From contig NZ_CP009429.1 of assembly GCF_001314325.1 (NCBI RefSeq), positions 4,154,501 to 4,218,500 of the forward strand: DNA of 64,000 bases, given 5' to 3'. The DNA is from Sphingopyxis macrogoltabida. GTDB taxonomy: Bacteria > Pseudomonadota > Alphaproteobacteria > Sphingomonadales > Sphingomonadaceae. This document shows, one piece after another, positions 25,937 through 35,096 of the stretch. Made by a program: the position numbers and the translations under genes. The notes beneath the pieces are model-generated. The model was not told where the DNA came from. It did no database searches and saw only the letters and a program-made list of their open reading frames with translations. How positions within the stretch are numbered: the first letter of the stretch is position 1; every line of letters begins with the position of its first letter.

Positions 25937-27151
25937 TCAGGCGGCTTTGGCGGTGATGTGTAGGGGCTGATTTTCCTCCTCGATCATGGGTTGGTTGAGT
26001 TCGGCCATGCCTTCGATCTGCATGTATCGGTGCTGGAGCTGCCACTCGTCGTTCTGCTCCATCAGCACAGCCCCGACGAGGCGGATGATGCTGTCTTCGT
26101 TCGGGAAGATTCCGACGACGTCGGCGCGGCGCTTGACCTCCTTGTTGAGCCGCTCGAGCGGATTGGTTGAGTGTAACTTCGTGCGGTGCTGGGTGGGAAA
26201 GCCGGTGTAGGCGAGCACGTCGGTTTCGGCCTCGTCCATGCAGGCGCCGAGCTTGGGCCAACGGGTGCGCAACTGGTCGGCGACCTGTCGCCAGACCTGC
26301 GTTGCGCTTTTCTGATCGGGCTGCAGGAAGACCTGGCGGATCGCGGCGGCGACGACAGTGTTCTGGCCCTTGGGCACATAGGACAGGGCATTGCGCATGA
26401 AGTGCACCCGGCAGCGCTGCCAGGTGGCGCCCATGACGCGGGTGATCGCGCCCTTGAGGCCCTCGTGAGCATCGGAGATGACCAGCTTCACGCCGGTAAG
26501 ACCGCGCCGAACAAGGTCCTTCAGGAAGTCGGACCAGAAGACCTCCGCTTCCGAGGGGCCGATATGCAGGCCGACGATCTCGCGCCGGCCCTCGGTGTTG
26601 ACGGCCATGGCGATTATTGCGGCAACGCTGATGATCCGCCCGCCTTCGCGTACCTTGAGATAGGTGGCATCGAGCCAGAGATACGGCCATTCGCCGGTGA
26701 GCGGGCGTTTCAGAAAGGCATGGACGCGCTCGTCAATGTCCTTGCAAAGCTTGGAGACGGTGGACTTGGAGATGCCGGTCATGCCCATGGCCTGGACGAG
26801 TTCATCGACCCGCCGGGTGCTGACCCCGCCGATCCACGCTTCCTGGATCACCGCAACCAGCGCTTTCTCGACCATCTTGCGGGGCTCAAGGAAGCCCGGA
26901 AAGTAGGACCCAGCACGCAGCTTGGGGATTTTCAGGTTCAGCGTGCCTACCCGGGTATCCAGCGAACGGTCGCGATAGCCGTTGCGCCAGGTCGCGCGCT
27001 CGCTGCTGCGTTCGTGGCGACCCGCGCCGATCAGGCCATCAACGTCGGCCTCCATGATCAGCTGCAGCACGTTCTCGGCGATGGTGCGCAAAAAATCCGG
27101 TTGGCCGCCCTTCGCAGCAAGCTCTTCGATCAGTAATCTGTCCTCGGTCAT
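25937..27151 (-). CDS. IS256-family transposase (copy 2)
   Basis: The 404-residue DDE transposase is residue-for-residue the same as that of copy 1 in the segments compared, with LDATY, SDAHEGL and NPLERLNKEVKRR. It is intact, starts at an ATG behind GAGGAG and is therefore a second potentially active source of transposase in this window. Confidence 0.95.
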   Translation of the reverse strand: MTEDRLLIEELAAKGGQPDFLRTIAENVLQLIMEADVDGLIGAGRHERSSERATWRNGYRDRSLDTRVGTLNLKIPKLRAGSYFPGFLEPRKMVEKALVAVIQEAWIGGVSTRRVDELVQAMGMTGISKSTVSKLCKDIDERVHAFLKRPLTGEWPYLWLDATYLKVREGGRIISVAAIIAMAVNTEGRREIVGLHIGPSEAEVFWSDFLKDLVRRGLTGVKLVISDAHEGLKGAITRVMGATWQRCRVHFMRNALSYVPKGQNTVVAAAIRQVFLQPDQKSATQVWRQVADQLRTRWPKLGACMDEAETDVLAYTGFPTQHRTKLHSTNPLERLNKEVKRRADVVGIFPNEDSIIRLVGAVLMEQNDEWQLQHRYMQIEGMAELNQPMIEEENQPLHITAKAA

Positions 27152-27229
27152 CGGGAACTCCTCTTCGTCACGGTTGAAGTGTGCAAACTCCACCATAACG
27201 ATGAACCCGGTGGCCACCAGCGACGCCGC

Positions 27230-27261
27230 ATTCCGGGGTGGGGCATGCCCCACCCCGGAAT
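27230..27261. repeat. 32-bp palindrome of IS copy 2
   Basis: Equivalent to the palindrome at 10121-10152, lying between the transposase start and the terminal repeat of this copy. Same sequence and likely the same transcription-shielding role. Confidence 0.85.
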
Positions 27262-27316
27262 ACACCATCGCCTACACCGGAAATTACACCACGAGCGCGG
27301 ACGCTAACGGCAGGCT

Positions 27317-28028
27317 GGCGGCACCGACCTTCAGAATCGATACAGAAGGCTCAGCAAGCTGGCCGCGACAAGATCGCGCTCAAGAGGAGACAGGCGCATT
27401 GTGAGGGCCACCAGCGTAACCACGGTTTCGAATATCTGGGACAGTGCGTTGCGAAGAAAAGCACCTTGCAGCAAAGGCGCCCTTCGAACCCCATTGCCCG
27501 AGCGCACCGCAAGTACCGCGAACGCGAAAACGCTGGCGCATTGCGCAAGCGGCAAATATGCCGAAGCCGATAGGCAACCTCCGAAAGCGAACAGCTGAGA
27601 AAGTCGGGCGCTCGATTGCGCCGACGGGAAGATATTTCTCCGAGCGCTGTTCCAGAGAATGCGTGAAAGGGTTGGGGGGTGGCCTCGCATGATTTCTGCC
27701 TCGATGATGCGATGGCAGATTGCGTCCAGGAATGATTTACGACCATTCTACTCAATAGCCTAGTGACCCTGTGCGAACATATGGGTCGGAGGACTTGCGC
27801 CCAACATGCGGTGCCCTCAGGATGCAACTCTCCATCTCTGGCCGTTTGGAGACGGTCCGGTCCTAAGCGATAACTCAGAATAGCGGACACTCACTGCTAC
27901 CCCCGCCGCGCCCCTTTGCAGTGTCCGGGCCGCCCGACGAATATGGCAAGAAGTCGAAGCATGTCGATGTCAACCGGCCAGCCGTTAATACTCCCGACCT
28001 AATCAGGGTTCCTCCAGCAGTTTGACGG
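27317..28028. other. 712-bp stretch without a convincing gene
   Basis: I see no gene with both a ribosome site and a recognisable product. A reverse-strand frame at 27331-27690 (119 codons) has a hydrophobic stretch (ASVFAFAVLAV) and ends LERDLVAASLLSLLYRF; it may be a decayed membrane protein. A plus-strand frame ending at 28025 reads EYGKKSKHVDVNRPAVN and could be the tail of a lost gene. The stretch marks the left edge of the accessory island. Confidence 0.4.
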
Positions 28029-30287
28029 CTAAGCGCCTCGAGCGACCGCTTCACCGGCGGGCGCTCGTCTCACTTGGCCGTCGACGGCATGCGCGGCCTC
28101 TCCCATCATCATGCGATAATGAGCGCCATGCTGTGTCACTTCGAATATCCGGCGGAACACATCGAGGTAGGCATCGACGACGGCATCGTCCGCCGACAGG
28201 TACAGATCGTCACGCGCGCTGTGCGACCCATCGTTCACCCATGAGAAAAGCGAGTTGCAGATGATCTTGTCACGCCCTTCGAAGCGCGCGCAAATATCGT
28301 CCTTGTCCAGATTGCCGAGAATCTTGAAGTAATTCTCCAAGATACGTCGCAAGGTGTTCTGGATCGTCATCCGCGAGCGATTTTCATTTTTCACCTCGCC
28401 CCAGAGCAGCTCATAAGAGGTCTTGATCGGGTTGGCGGGTTGGTTCTCAACCACGGAGACATCGTCGCGCTTCCGCACGATCCAGAAGCTTTCGTCGTTT
28501 CGGCATTGCACAGCCGAACGGTTCGGATCGAACGAGACCTCCTTATGGAAGTAGATGTTGTGCGTGAGGATGAAGACCTGCTTGATCTGCCCCCCCGACC
28601 GGCAAAGCTCGAACACGCGTTTGATCAGGCTGCTGACGATGAACAGCACGTCGCTGTCGAGACTGGACACCGGATCATCAATCACGACGACCCTGTCGTC
28701 CGTCATCCCTGTGGCGGACTGGCTGCCCCGGATCAGATGATAGAAATAGAGGAAGGCGATAAAGGTTCGCTCGCCTTCGCTGAGCGTTCGCTTCGCATCG
28801 CTGCCATCGAGCCGCTGGATCTCGTAGAAATTATTGTGCTCGCCGGCGGTCGCGAGCTTGAAACCCCGAAAGCCGAACGATCGCAGGAGCGCGTTGATCT
28901 CGGTCACGGTGGGCTCGACGCTGGTGATCCCGGCCTCGAGCGCCCGCAAAGCCTGGAGCGTCTCGGCCTGACGCCCCTCCCGCTCGCGGATACTCGCGTT
29001 CAGGCCCGCGATCGCGGCGTCGCACGCAGTCTTGTTCGCGTGATAGGCGGCGAGAACCCCGCGGTTCTCCTCTACAATAAATTTCCAGATCTCGGCGATG
29101 AGCCGTTCGCTCTCGTTCGCCTGGTTGGCGACCATCGCGTTATGGCGTGCGATCTTCGTCGCGCCGTCCGCAAGGCAGGCCGCGATCTCGTCGAAGAGGC
29201 CCCTGTTGTCCTCTAGGGCAACGACTGAACTCGGCTCGCTGCGCTTTCGCGCCAGACTCTGAATGTTGGCGCCGAGGCGCGCCCCGGCCCGCTCCACCAG
29301 CGATTGCAGCGCGGCCACGTCGACGTGGCGGGTCTGCTCCGCGAGAATCGTCTCCAGCGCGTTCACAAAAACTCCGGCCGCGGCCCGGTAGCTTTCGCCG
29401 GCCTGATCGACCAGCGAGATGTCGCGATCATAGCTTTCGTCGAAAAATCCTTTGAGCCGGGCTGTCGTCTCCGCATCGACCGTCTGCTGGCAGAAAGGAC
29501 AATGCGGATCGGTCTGGGTGAAGTAGCCGATGCCCGCCTTCATCCAGTCGCTGCTCCCGAGGCGGTTCACGATGGCGGCGATATCGACATCGCCGGCGCC
29601 AATGATCTTCTTCGCGAGGATGGGGTTGTTCTCGCCGGCGACGAGATCGGCAGGATTCACGGCGGGGAGCAACGGCAGGCTCGAGAGCGTCTCGTCGAAC
29701 ACGACGGCGGCGCGTGCTTTCAGGTCTTCGAGACCATGAAGCTCGGCCACATTCTCCGAAAACTCCTTGAGCATGCGGTCGCAGAAGTTGGAAGCATTGT
29801 TCCGCAGCCCCGTGAACGCAGCCTTGAAATGGGCGTCATGTAGCCCTTTCGCCGCCCAGCACTGCTGCTGGATATCATCGCGATGCGCGGCCAATTCGCC
29901 GATCTTCCCAGATCGTCCATCGGCTCCCTGGAGTGTGTTCCGACGATTTGCGATGTCGTCGCGAAACCCTGCTTCCTGCACCTTGAGCCCATCGATCTGC
30001 GCTAGCGTTTCGACATTCTCCTCGCCTAGCGTGAAGATACCGGGGATGGTCGTCGCGAAGTTGCGTTCGACGAAGTCCGAATTGTAGACGAGTCTCGCAA
30101 TCGGGGCACCATTTCGCCAAGTGATGGAGCAATTCGGATAATCTTCGGGCTGACCGATCAGGCGCGAAAGCGTAGTCTTCCCCGACCCGTTGGCACCGTA
30201 GATAAAGTTGAGCGCGCGCAAGCCGGTTAAATTTTGCCCTTCAGCAGAATAACTAGCCGTTTGGGCAACTTTGATATCTTCGATCAT
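28029..30287 (-). CDS. AAA_13-type (RloC/PrrC-like) ATPase with zinc-hook motif
   Basis: A 752-residue SMC-like ATPase. Walker A (YGANGSGKTTLSR) is at about residues 30-42, followed directly by the LVYNSDFVERNF block typical of AAA_13 proteins; a long helical middle region carries HCPFCQQTV near residue 261, resembling the CxxC zinc hook of RloC/Rad50. The Walker B/signature segment VVVIDDPVSSLDSDV is at about 530 and FILTHNIYFHKEV follows. AAA_13 proteins include the anticodon nucleases PrrC and RloC, which act against phage, but I cannot identify the nuclease residues with confidence in the C-terminus (WVNDGSHSARDDLY). It is divergent from the CHAT protease gene with 200 bp between them. 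Confidence 0.82.
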   Translation of the reverse strand: MIEDIKVAQTASYSAEGQNLTGLRALNFIYGANGSGKTTLSRLIGQPEDYPNCSITWRNGAPIARLVYNSDFVERNFATTIPGIFTLGEENVETLAQIDGLKVQEAGFRDDIANRRNTLQGADGRSGKIGELAAHRDDIQQQCWAAKGLHDAHFKAAFTGLRNNASNFCDRMLKEFSENVAELHGLEDLKARAAVVFDETLSSLPLLPAVNPADLVAGENNPILAKKIIGAGDVDIAAIVNRLGSSDWMKAGIGYFTQTDPHCPFCQQTVDAETTARLKGFFDESYDRDISLVDQAGESYRAAAGVFVNALETILAEQTRHVDVAALQSLVERAGARLGANIQSLARKRSEPSSVVALEDNRGLFDEIAACLADGATKIARHNAMVANQANESERLIAEIWKFIVEENRGVLAAYHANKTACDAAIAGLNASIREREGRQAETLQALRALEAGITSVEPTVTEINALLRSFGFRGFKLATAGEHNNFYEIQRLDGSDAKRTLSEGERTFIAFLYFYHLIRGSQSATGMTDDRVVVIDDPVSSLDSDVLFIVSSLIKRVFELCRSGGQIKQVFILTHNIYFHKEVSFDPNRSAVQCRNDESFWIVRKRDDVSVVENQPANPIKTSYELLWGEVKNENRSRMTIQNTLRRILENYFKILGNLDKDDICARFEGRDKIICNSLFSWVNDGSHSARDDLYLSADDAVVDAYLDVFRRIFEVTQHGAHYRMMMGEAAHAVDGQVRRAPAGEAVARGA

Positions 30288-30487
30288 TTCGCCCCTGCGT
30301 CCTCGAAATCCGCCTGCGTGGAAGAGATTTACCCACTAAGCCTCCGCGAGGCAAAACAAAGCTTAAGCTATTTACAACGCACGCAACACACTCCGACAAC
30401 CGTGTACGGTTGGCACGGCTGATCGACCGTATGGTGAGCTAGATGCGTCCGCTGTCTATCGCGTCGTGAGGTCGCGGCGCGCAACTC
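30288..30487. promoter_or_regulatory. Shared control region of the ATPase/CHAT pair
   Basis: A 200-bp AT-richer intergenic region between divergent genes. It holds an inverted repeat CAACCGT-GT-ACGGTTG (30397-30412) roughly midway, plus GCTTAAGC at 30361-30368. A dyad in this position could bind one repressor for both directions. No regulator gene is adjacent. Confidence 0.4.
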
Positions 30488-33112
30488 GTGACTGTCAAAA
30501 ATTCCAGCGAACGGCGGCTTCTCTCGCTTGCGGAACCGACTAATGGTGAAATAAGGCGGCGCATGAATTGGCACGACTGGATAGCGCTAACGCCAGAGAC
30601 TTTTATCAAACGTTTGCGACGGCGCCTCACCAAGCCGATCGGCCACAATGATTTCATCGCACTTTATAATGTCCTGATGGCGGCGACCGACGAACGGGTG
30701 GAATGGGTTCTCGTTCTCGCGCCGAGGCTGAACGCACTCCTGAAGAAAAGGAAGCGACCCCGCGAGGCGCTCCTATTCCTCGAAATGACCGCTCGCGCAC
30801 AAATCATTGCCGGCAAAGCGATGGAGGCGTTCGAAACCCTGAACGAACTTGCGAGAGCGGACTCTTCGTCCGAAACGCGCGAGACGGTCCTCGAACTGAC
30901 ACGCGGGCTGGTCGGTCATTCGGAGGATTACGCCGCTAGCCTCGACCACCGGCCGGCGATGCTGAAAGCCGCGTGCACCTTGCTAGCTCATTATGAGCTT
31001 TGGGAGGAAAGGGGAGAATTGCTGCTTGAAGCGGCTCATATCTATTCTCGCCATGGCGCAGTCCAAGCTGCGTACCGAGCCATCGATGACGTCGAACGGC
31101 TAGCCCATGACATAGGATCGCTGCCCCTGCTGGCACGGGCATTTCAGGCCGCAGTGGCAGTCGCTTGCGACGAGGGCGATCCCGAATTTGCCGTGCATGC
31201 CGGCCACCGCGCGATCGAGACCCTCGACGAGATCGGAAAGCCTGCGCCCGTAAGCCTGCTCTGCAACATGGGCACAGCAATGATGCGAATGGGTGACACT
31301 TCAAATGGCGAAATCCAGCTTCGCCGCGCGCTTGCTGCATCGGGGCCTGATAGCGAGATCCGGCCGTCGATCATGGTCAATCTCGCCGCATGTCTGCGAC
31401 AAGCCGGAAAGCTCAACGACGCCAAGGCGGTCATTACGGACGCGCGAACGGCCCATGATGCGGACTCCAAGCCCGAGTCCGTTCTGGAACTGGAACTGAT
31501 CTCTGCCCGGATCGGCGTTGAGGCCGGCGAAGCCTCCACGGTTGTGAAGGCCCTGTCAGCGGCCGCCGAAGCGTTCGACCTTGCGCTCGCTGATGTCCTT
31601 CGCCTCCATCACCGGCGAGGTTTACGCGAACGGTATCTTCCGCGGTTCGAGACAATCTTGCGAAGCTTGCCCGAAAACGGACCCGCCCATTACGCATTGG
31701 CGCCATTGATCGCTTGCAGAGGGAATGCCCTCGGGGACTGGATGGCCCTCCTTCGCTGGCGACAAGAGGTCGTAGCTGGCGCGAGTCCCGAGATGGCGCA
31801 GGCGATCGAGAGCATCGTCGATGGCTTGCGCAGAGAAGGCGCCCCACATCTCTTTGGATTTCTGGAGAAATATGATGACGCGTGGGAGCCAGGCAATCTT
31901 GTCGGCGAGTTTTGGGACCGCTTGTCGCGAATTGTTCCCGAGCTTAACGAGCGATTTGGAAACCCTTTTGCGGATGCCAGGCTTACGCCCATGCTGGAGG
32001 CAATTCACGAACGGCTGACCGAGGGCCATTGCATTGTCGCTATGACTTACGCGGGCGAAGAGCCGATGCTGTGGGCGTTTCACGGGAACCAGTACTCGCG
32101 TGTCCAGCTTCCTGCGACCCCGCTGCAAGACTGGCTGTCGGCGACAATCAAATTCTCTAATGGGGAACAGAGCCGCCGAGATTTCGCCCATGCGCTCGCG
32201 TCTCTTCTGGATATTCTCTCTCCGCTCCTCGACCCGTTATGGGAGCATGTCGCATACAGTGGCGCGCAGTCGGTCCGATACCTCCAAGACTTTAGCCCTG
32301 CACCGCCAATCGGCGCGCTGGTCATGCGCAATTGCGGTCTTCGCGATCGCATGCGGAAGGGTGAATTCGAAGTCCGCATTGTCGCTGCCCTAAGACAAGC
32401 AGATGAAGCAGAAGCGGTGCATGGCCCCATCGTGGCCATCATTGACAAGGATGGCGACCTCTTGCTGCCCCGGCATGAGGGCGTTGCACTTGCGAGGGCG
32501 GCCGGGCTCCAGGAGCCGACAGTGGTCGATGTCAGCGAGCAGAGAGACCTTCCCGAGGTGATGGGCCGCGCCGACATGATGCTGGTTTCCACGCATGGCG
32601 CACCGATCAGCGGTTTCACCGACCCTTTTTTCGCCAAGCTTGGCGGTTCGAAGCAGCATCCGATCAGCATCAGCTCTCTTCAGGCGCATGGCGACCGCCT
32701 CAACGTCCGTGTGGTCATCTTGAATGCCTGCTATTCCGGGTCGGGATCCGCAAAGAATTTCCAGCGACAGTTCCGGACCAGCGACATGGTCAGTTATCCG
32801 GCTTTCTCGCTCCTGAATGGCCGCACCATCGCATGTGCGGGAGGGTGGCGCACGAGCGACACCGCGGGATTTCTATTCACATGGCTCGTAGGAAAAGCCT
32901 TGGGCGCAGGCCTCGGCCCGGCGGCCGCCATGTCATCAGCCATCGGAAGCCTGCCGGAAATGACCCGCGATGAAGCGATTGCAGCTCTGGAAGAAATCGA
33001 CGATCCGGTCGATCGCCAAGCCGCCATCGAGAGGCTCGATCAAGCCCCCGCGTCTGGCCCGTTTAGCCATCCATATCTGAGCGGAGCACTTACAATCCAC
33101 GGTTTGCTATAG
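30488..33112 (+). CDS. TPR-like repeat protein with C-terminal CHAT protease domain
   Basis: An 874-residue protein. The first two thirds are helical repeats of TPR/ARM character (for example ALLFLEMTARAQIIAGKAME, ELLLEAAHIYSRHGAVQAAY, VSLLCNMGTAMMRMGDTSNG). The last third is a CHAT (caspase HetF-associated) peptidase domain: the catalytic histidine is in MLVSTHGAPISGF (about His703) and the nucleophile in VILNACYSGSG (about Cys748), followed by GWRTSDTAGFLFTW. CHAT proteases with TPR sensors act in bacterial immunity, for example in craspase and gasdermin systems. The GTG at 30488 gives the longest form; an ATG at 30563 (25 codons in) is an alternative. It pairs with the divergent AAA_13 ATPase. 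Confidence 0.85.
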   Translation: MTVKNSSERRLLSLAEPTNGEIRRRMNWHDWIALTPETFIKRLRRRLTKPIGHNDFIALYNVLMAATDERVEWVLVLAPRLNALLKKRKRPREALLFLEMTARAQIIAGKAMEAFETLNELARADSSSETRETVLELTRGLVGHSEDYAASLDHRPAMLKAACTLLAHYELWEERGELLLEAAHIYSRHGAVQAAYRAIDDVERLAHDIGSLPLLARAFQAAVAVACDEGDPEFAVHAGHRAIETLDEIGKPAPVSLLCNMGTAMMRMGDTSNGEIQLRRALAASGPDSEIRPSIMVNLAACLRQAGKLNDAKAVITDARTAHDADSKPESVLELELISARIGVEAGEASTVVKALSAAAEAFDLALADVLRLHHRRGLRERYLPRFETILRSLPENGPAHYALAPLIACRGNALGDWMALLRWRQEVVAGASPEMAQAIESIVDGLRREGAPHLFGFLEKYDDAWEPGNLVGEFWDRLSRIVPELNERFGNPFADARLTPMLEAIHERLTEGHCIVAMTYAGEEPMLWAFHGNQYSRVQLPATPLQDWLSATIKFSNGEQSRRDFAHALASLLDILSPLLDPLWEHVAYSGAQSVRYLQDFSPAPPIGALVMRNCGLRDRMRKGEFEVRIVAALRQADEAEAVHGPIVAIIDKDGDLLLPRHEGVALARAAGLQEPTVVDVSEQRDLPEVMGRADMMLVSTHGAPISGFTDPFFAKLGGSKQHPISISSLQAHGDRLNVRVVILNACYSGSGSAKNFQRQFRTSDMVSYPAFSLLNGRTIACAGGWRTSDTAGFLFTWLVGKALGAGLGPAAAMSSAIGSLPEMTRDEAIAALEEIDDPVDRQAAIERLDQAPASGPFSHPYLSGALTIHGLL

Positions 33113-33162
33113 TTGACAAACTGAATGGCAGACGCACTCAATCCAGTGGCAGCCCATCAGCC

Positions 33163-33321
33163 ATGAACCTCTGGCGCCGCAAGATCGAGCACGAAAACGG
33201 CGATCCCGTCACGCAGGGCTGCGGGAAGCTGCCCTTCGACCATGGCCATGAGCTCACTGGCCGATCACAGACGGTCAGCTTCTATCGAAAGAATGAGAAA
33301 AAGCGGACGCGCCTCCTGTAG
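33163..33321 (+). CDS. Possible small protein or gene remnant (52 aa)
   Basis: A 52-codon frame (MNLWRRKIEHENGDPVTQ and onward to SFYRKNEKKRTRLL) between the CHAT gene and the truncated gene downstream. It is very basic, with no clear ribosome site and no recognised family. It may be a remnant of a lost gene. Confidence 0.2.
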   Translation: MNLWRRKIEHENGDPVTQGCGKLPFDHGHELTGRSQTVSFYRKNEKKRTRLL

Positions 33322-33383
33322 ACAGGGCAACATGCTCGCTCGAATATCGGGTTCAGCTACCTCAACGAGATCGGGAGCGAAAA

Positions 33384-33824
33384 ATGGCTGCAAGCGAACT
33401 TGGCAAACAAGACGTGGCTCGGCGGTTAATACATGCGGCTGTCGACATGTTCGAATCCGATGCAGATCCTCTCGCGATCCACGTTGTCGGATCTTCGGCT
33501 TTCAACCTTCTTCGGGAGCTATCGAAAGTCGGCGGCACCTTGTTCTTCGAGCGAGTCTTCCGTTCGGTCCTCTTCAATGGTGCGACGAAAGTTTTGAAAG
33601 GCGAAGAGAGCGGACTCCCGGACCATCCGATCGTGGCTGAGTGGGTTGAAGGCATAGCGCGAGCAATTGAAGCGGGACATGTCAATTCTCCCGAGGATAT
33701 CAATGTGAAGGACGCCCCTGGTGCCGAGTTCGAGGCCCTAAGATTCTTAACTGGACCGTTCAATTTTCTGAAGCACGCAGACAGAGACCCCGATGGTATG
33801 CTCCATGAGAGCGACGTGAAAGCG
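33384..33824 (+). pseudogene. Hypothetical helical protein truncated by the IS3 element
   Basis: The native part is 147 codons, starting MAASELGKQDVARRLIHAAV and ending at HESDVKA, where the IS3 terminal repeat begins. The frame continues into the IS for up to 78 more codons, so any product is chimeric. It contains ALRFLTGPFNFLKHADRDPD, a segment I associate with a family of small all-helical bacterial proteins with an N-x-L-K-H-x-D core of unknown function (possibly HEPN-like, not proven). It lies 271 bp after the CHAT gene on the same strand and could have been part of the same system. Confidence 0.5.
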
Positions 33825-33858
33825 TGGTCTGCCCCCACCGAGTGGACCGATTGGTTTG

Positions 33859-34770
33859 TTAGTGCATTAAGCTCATCGCCGCCATATCCGGACGGAGGTG
33901 GAGCGAAGCGGAACCGGAGGCCGGATATGGCGGTGTCGCCGTTTCCGGTGCCGGTGGCCGGTAGCCCAAGCTGCTATGCGGGCGGACGGTGTTGTAATGC
34001 CGCCGCCATGCCTCGATCAGCACCCTGGCCTCGGCGAGGCTGTAGAAGATCTCGCCATTGAGCAGTTCGTCGCGAAGCGACCCGTTGAAGCTTTCGTTAT
34101 AGCCATTTTCCCATGGTGATCCCGGCGCGATATAGAGGGTCTTTACGCCGATCTGCCCCAGCCATTTCTGGACGGCGGTCGCGATAAACTCGCTACCATT
34201 ATCGGATCGTATATGCGCTGGCGGCCCACGCGAGATGAACAGGTCGGCCAGGGCCGCCAGAACATCCTCATGCTTGAGTTGCCGTGCAACGATGAGCGCC
34301 AGGCATTCCCTGCTGGCCTCGTCGATGATCGTGAGGATGCGGAACTTGCGACCGTCATGCGTCCGCCCCTCGACGAAATCGTAGGCCCAGACATGCCCCG
34401 GATATTCGGGGCGTAGCCGGATGCACGATCCGTCATTGAGCCATAGACGCCCGCGCTTTGGCTGGCGCTGCGGGACTTTCAGTCCTTCACGCCGCCATAT
34501 CCGCTCGACACGTTTATGGTTCACCGTCCATCCCGCATGGCACAGCAACGCCGTGACCCGGCGGTAGCCGTAACGACCATATTGCTTCGCCAATGCAATG
34601 ATGTCCTCGGTCAGTGCCTGTTCGTCATCCGCCCCGCGCGGCATCTTGCGCTGCGTCGATCGATGCTGACCCAGCACCCGGCATATCCGTCGCTCGGATA
34701 CCCGGACTGGCAGATCCCGTCGTACCTGATCGATGCAGCGCCGCCGCCGCGCGGGGCTCAGAAGTTTCCC
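33859..34770 (-). CDS. IS3-family transposase OrfB part
   Basis: The catalytic half of the IS3 transposase, with no independent ribosome site and reached from orfA by a minus-one frameshift at 34764-34770. The DDE residues fit [14 protein letters not shown] (first Asp), [11 protein letters not shown] (second Asp) and [16 protein letters not shown] (Glu), followed by [14 protein letters not shown]. The HTH-like region [18 protein letters not shown] precedes the integrase core. The frame ends at 33859 inside the element; no internal stop or deletion is seen, so the enzyme may be functional. Confidence 0.92.
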   Translation of the reverse strand, partial: GKLLSPARRRRCIDQVRRDLPVRVSERRICRVLGQHRSTQRKMPRGADDEQALTEDIIALAKQYGRYGYRRVTALLCHAGWTVNHKRVERIWRREGLKVPQRQPKRGRLWLNDGSCIRLRPEYPGHVWAYDFVEGRTHDGRKFRILTIIDEASRECLALIVARQLKHEDVLAALADLFISRGPPAHIRSDNGSEFIATAVQKWLGQIGVKTLYIAPGSPWENGYNESFNGSLRDELLNGEIFYSLAEARVLIEAWRRHYNTVRPHSSLGYRPPAPETATPPYPASGSASLHLRPDMAAMSLMH

Positions 34771-35036
34771 CGTGCAGCCTCCTGCAAGATCAGCTTGTCC
34801 AAGGTCAGGTCCGAGATCGCCCGGCGCAGCCGCTGGTTCTCCTTCTCCAGATCCTTCATCCGCCGCGCCTGGTCGGTCTTCAGGCCGCCATACTCCTTGC
34901 GCCACCGATAATAGGTCTGCTCGCTGACCGCGATCCGGCGACAGGCTTCAGCCGTGCTCGCTCCCTGCGCCAGCACAATCTCAACTTCACGCAGCTTGCC
35001 GATGATCTCTTCCGGCTTGTGCTTCTTGCTCGGCAT
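34758..35036 (-). CDS. IS3-family OrfA (HTH and leucine zipper)
   Basis: A 92-residue protein with the IS3 OrfA pattern: [20 protein letters not shown], the helix-turn-helix [19 protein letters not shown] and a leucine-zipper-like segment ([18 protein letters not shown]) ending [10 protein letters not shown]. It binds the element ends and, joined to OrfB, forms the active transposase. The heptamer GGGAAAC sits in phase (G GGA AAC) three codons before its stop, exactly where IS3 elements shift to the minus-one frame. Confidence 0.93.
   Translation of the reverse strand: MPSKKHKPEEIIGKLREVEIVLAQGASTAEACRRIAVSEQTYYRWRKEYGGLKTDQARRMKDLEKENQRLRRAISDLTLDKLILQEAARGNF
34764..34770 (-). promoter_or_regulatory. 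Programmed -1 frameshift heptamer in IS3 orfA
   Basis: The minus-strand heptamer GGGAAAC is phased as X XXY YYZ relative to orfA (codons GGA AAC). After slippage the ribosome reads GGG AAA CTT CTG AGC, which is the orfB frame (GKLLS). This predicts production of the OrfAB fusion. Confidence 0.75.
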
Positions 35037-35096
35037 TCAATGTCCCTTTCATGGTCCAGACTATCATAGTCTCTGGGCCACTCAGCGGGGGGCAGA

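Larger units (their letters stand above)
25887..27308 (-). mobile_element. IS256-family insertion sequence, copy 2 (1422 bp)
   Basis: The same element as at 10074-11495 but inverted. It is flanked by its own 8-bp duplication GGCAGGCT (25879-25886 and 27309-27316). Every open frame maps one-to-one onto copy 1 (position p corresponds to 37382 minus p), with the same protein sequence. It lies upstream of the NDH-2-like gene, in non-coding or remnant DNA. Confidence 0.95.

Noticed and set aside
27331..27690. 119-codon reverse frame with a hydrophobic stretch
   Set aside because: No ribosome site and no family; not strong enough for a CDS call, so described only within the gap entry.
6040..27900. 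Recurring TAGCGGAC octamer (near 6047, 11770 and 27880)
   Set aside because: Only three copies, without constant context or spacing; one lies inside a coding region. Compatible with chance.
27960..28025. Short plus-strand frame ending EYGKKSKHVDVNRPAVN and onward
   Set aside because: It looks coding-like but has no start or upstream continuation; probably the tail of a lost gene, too little to annotate.
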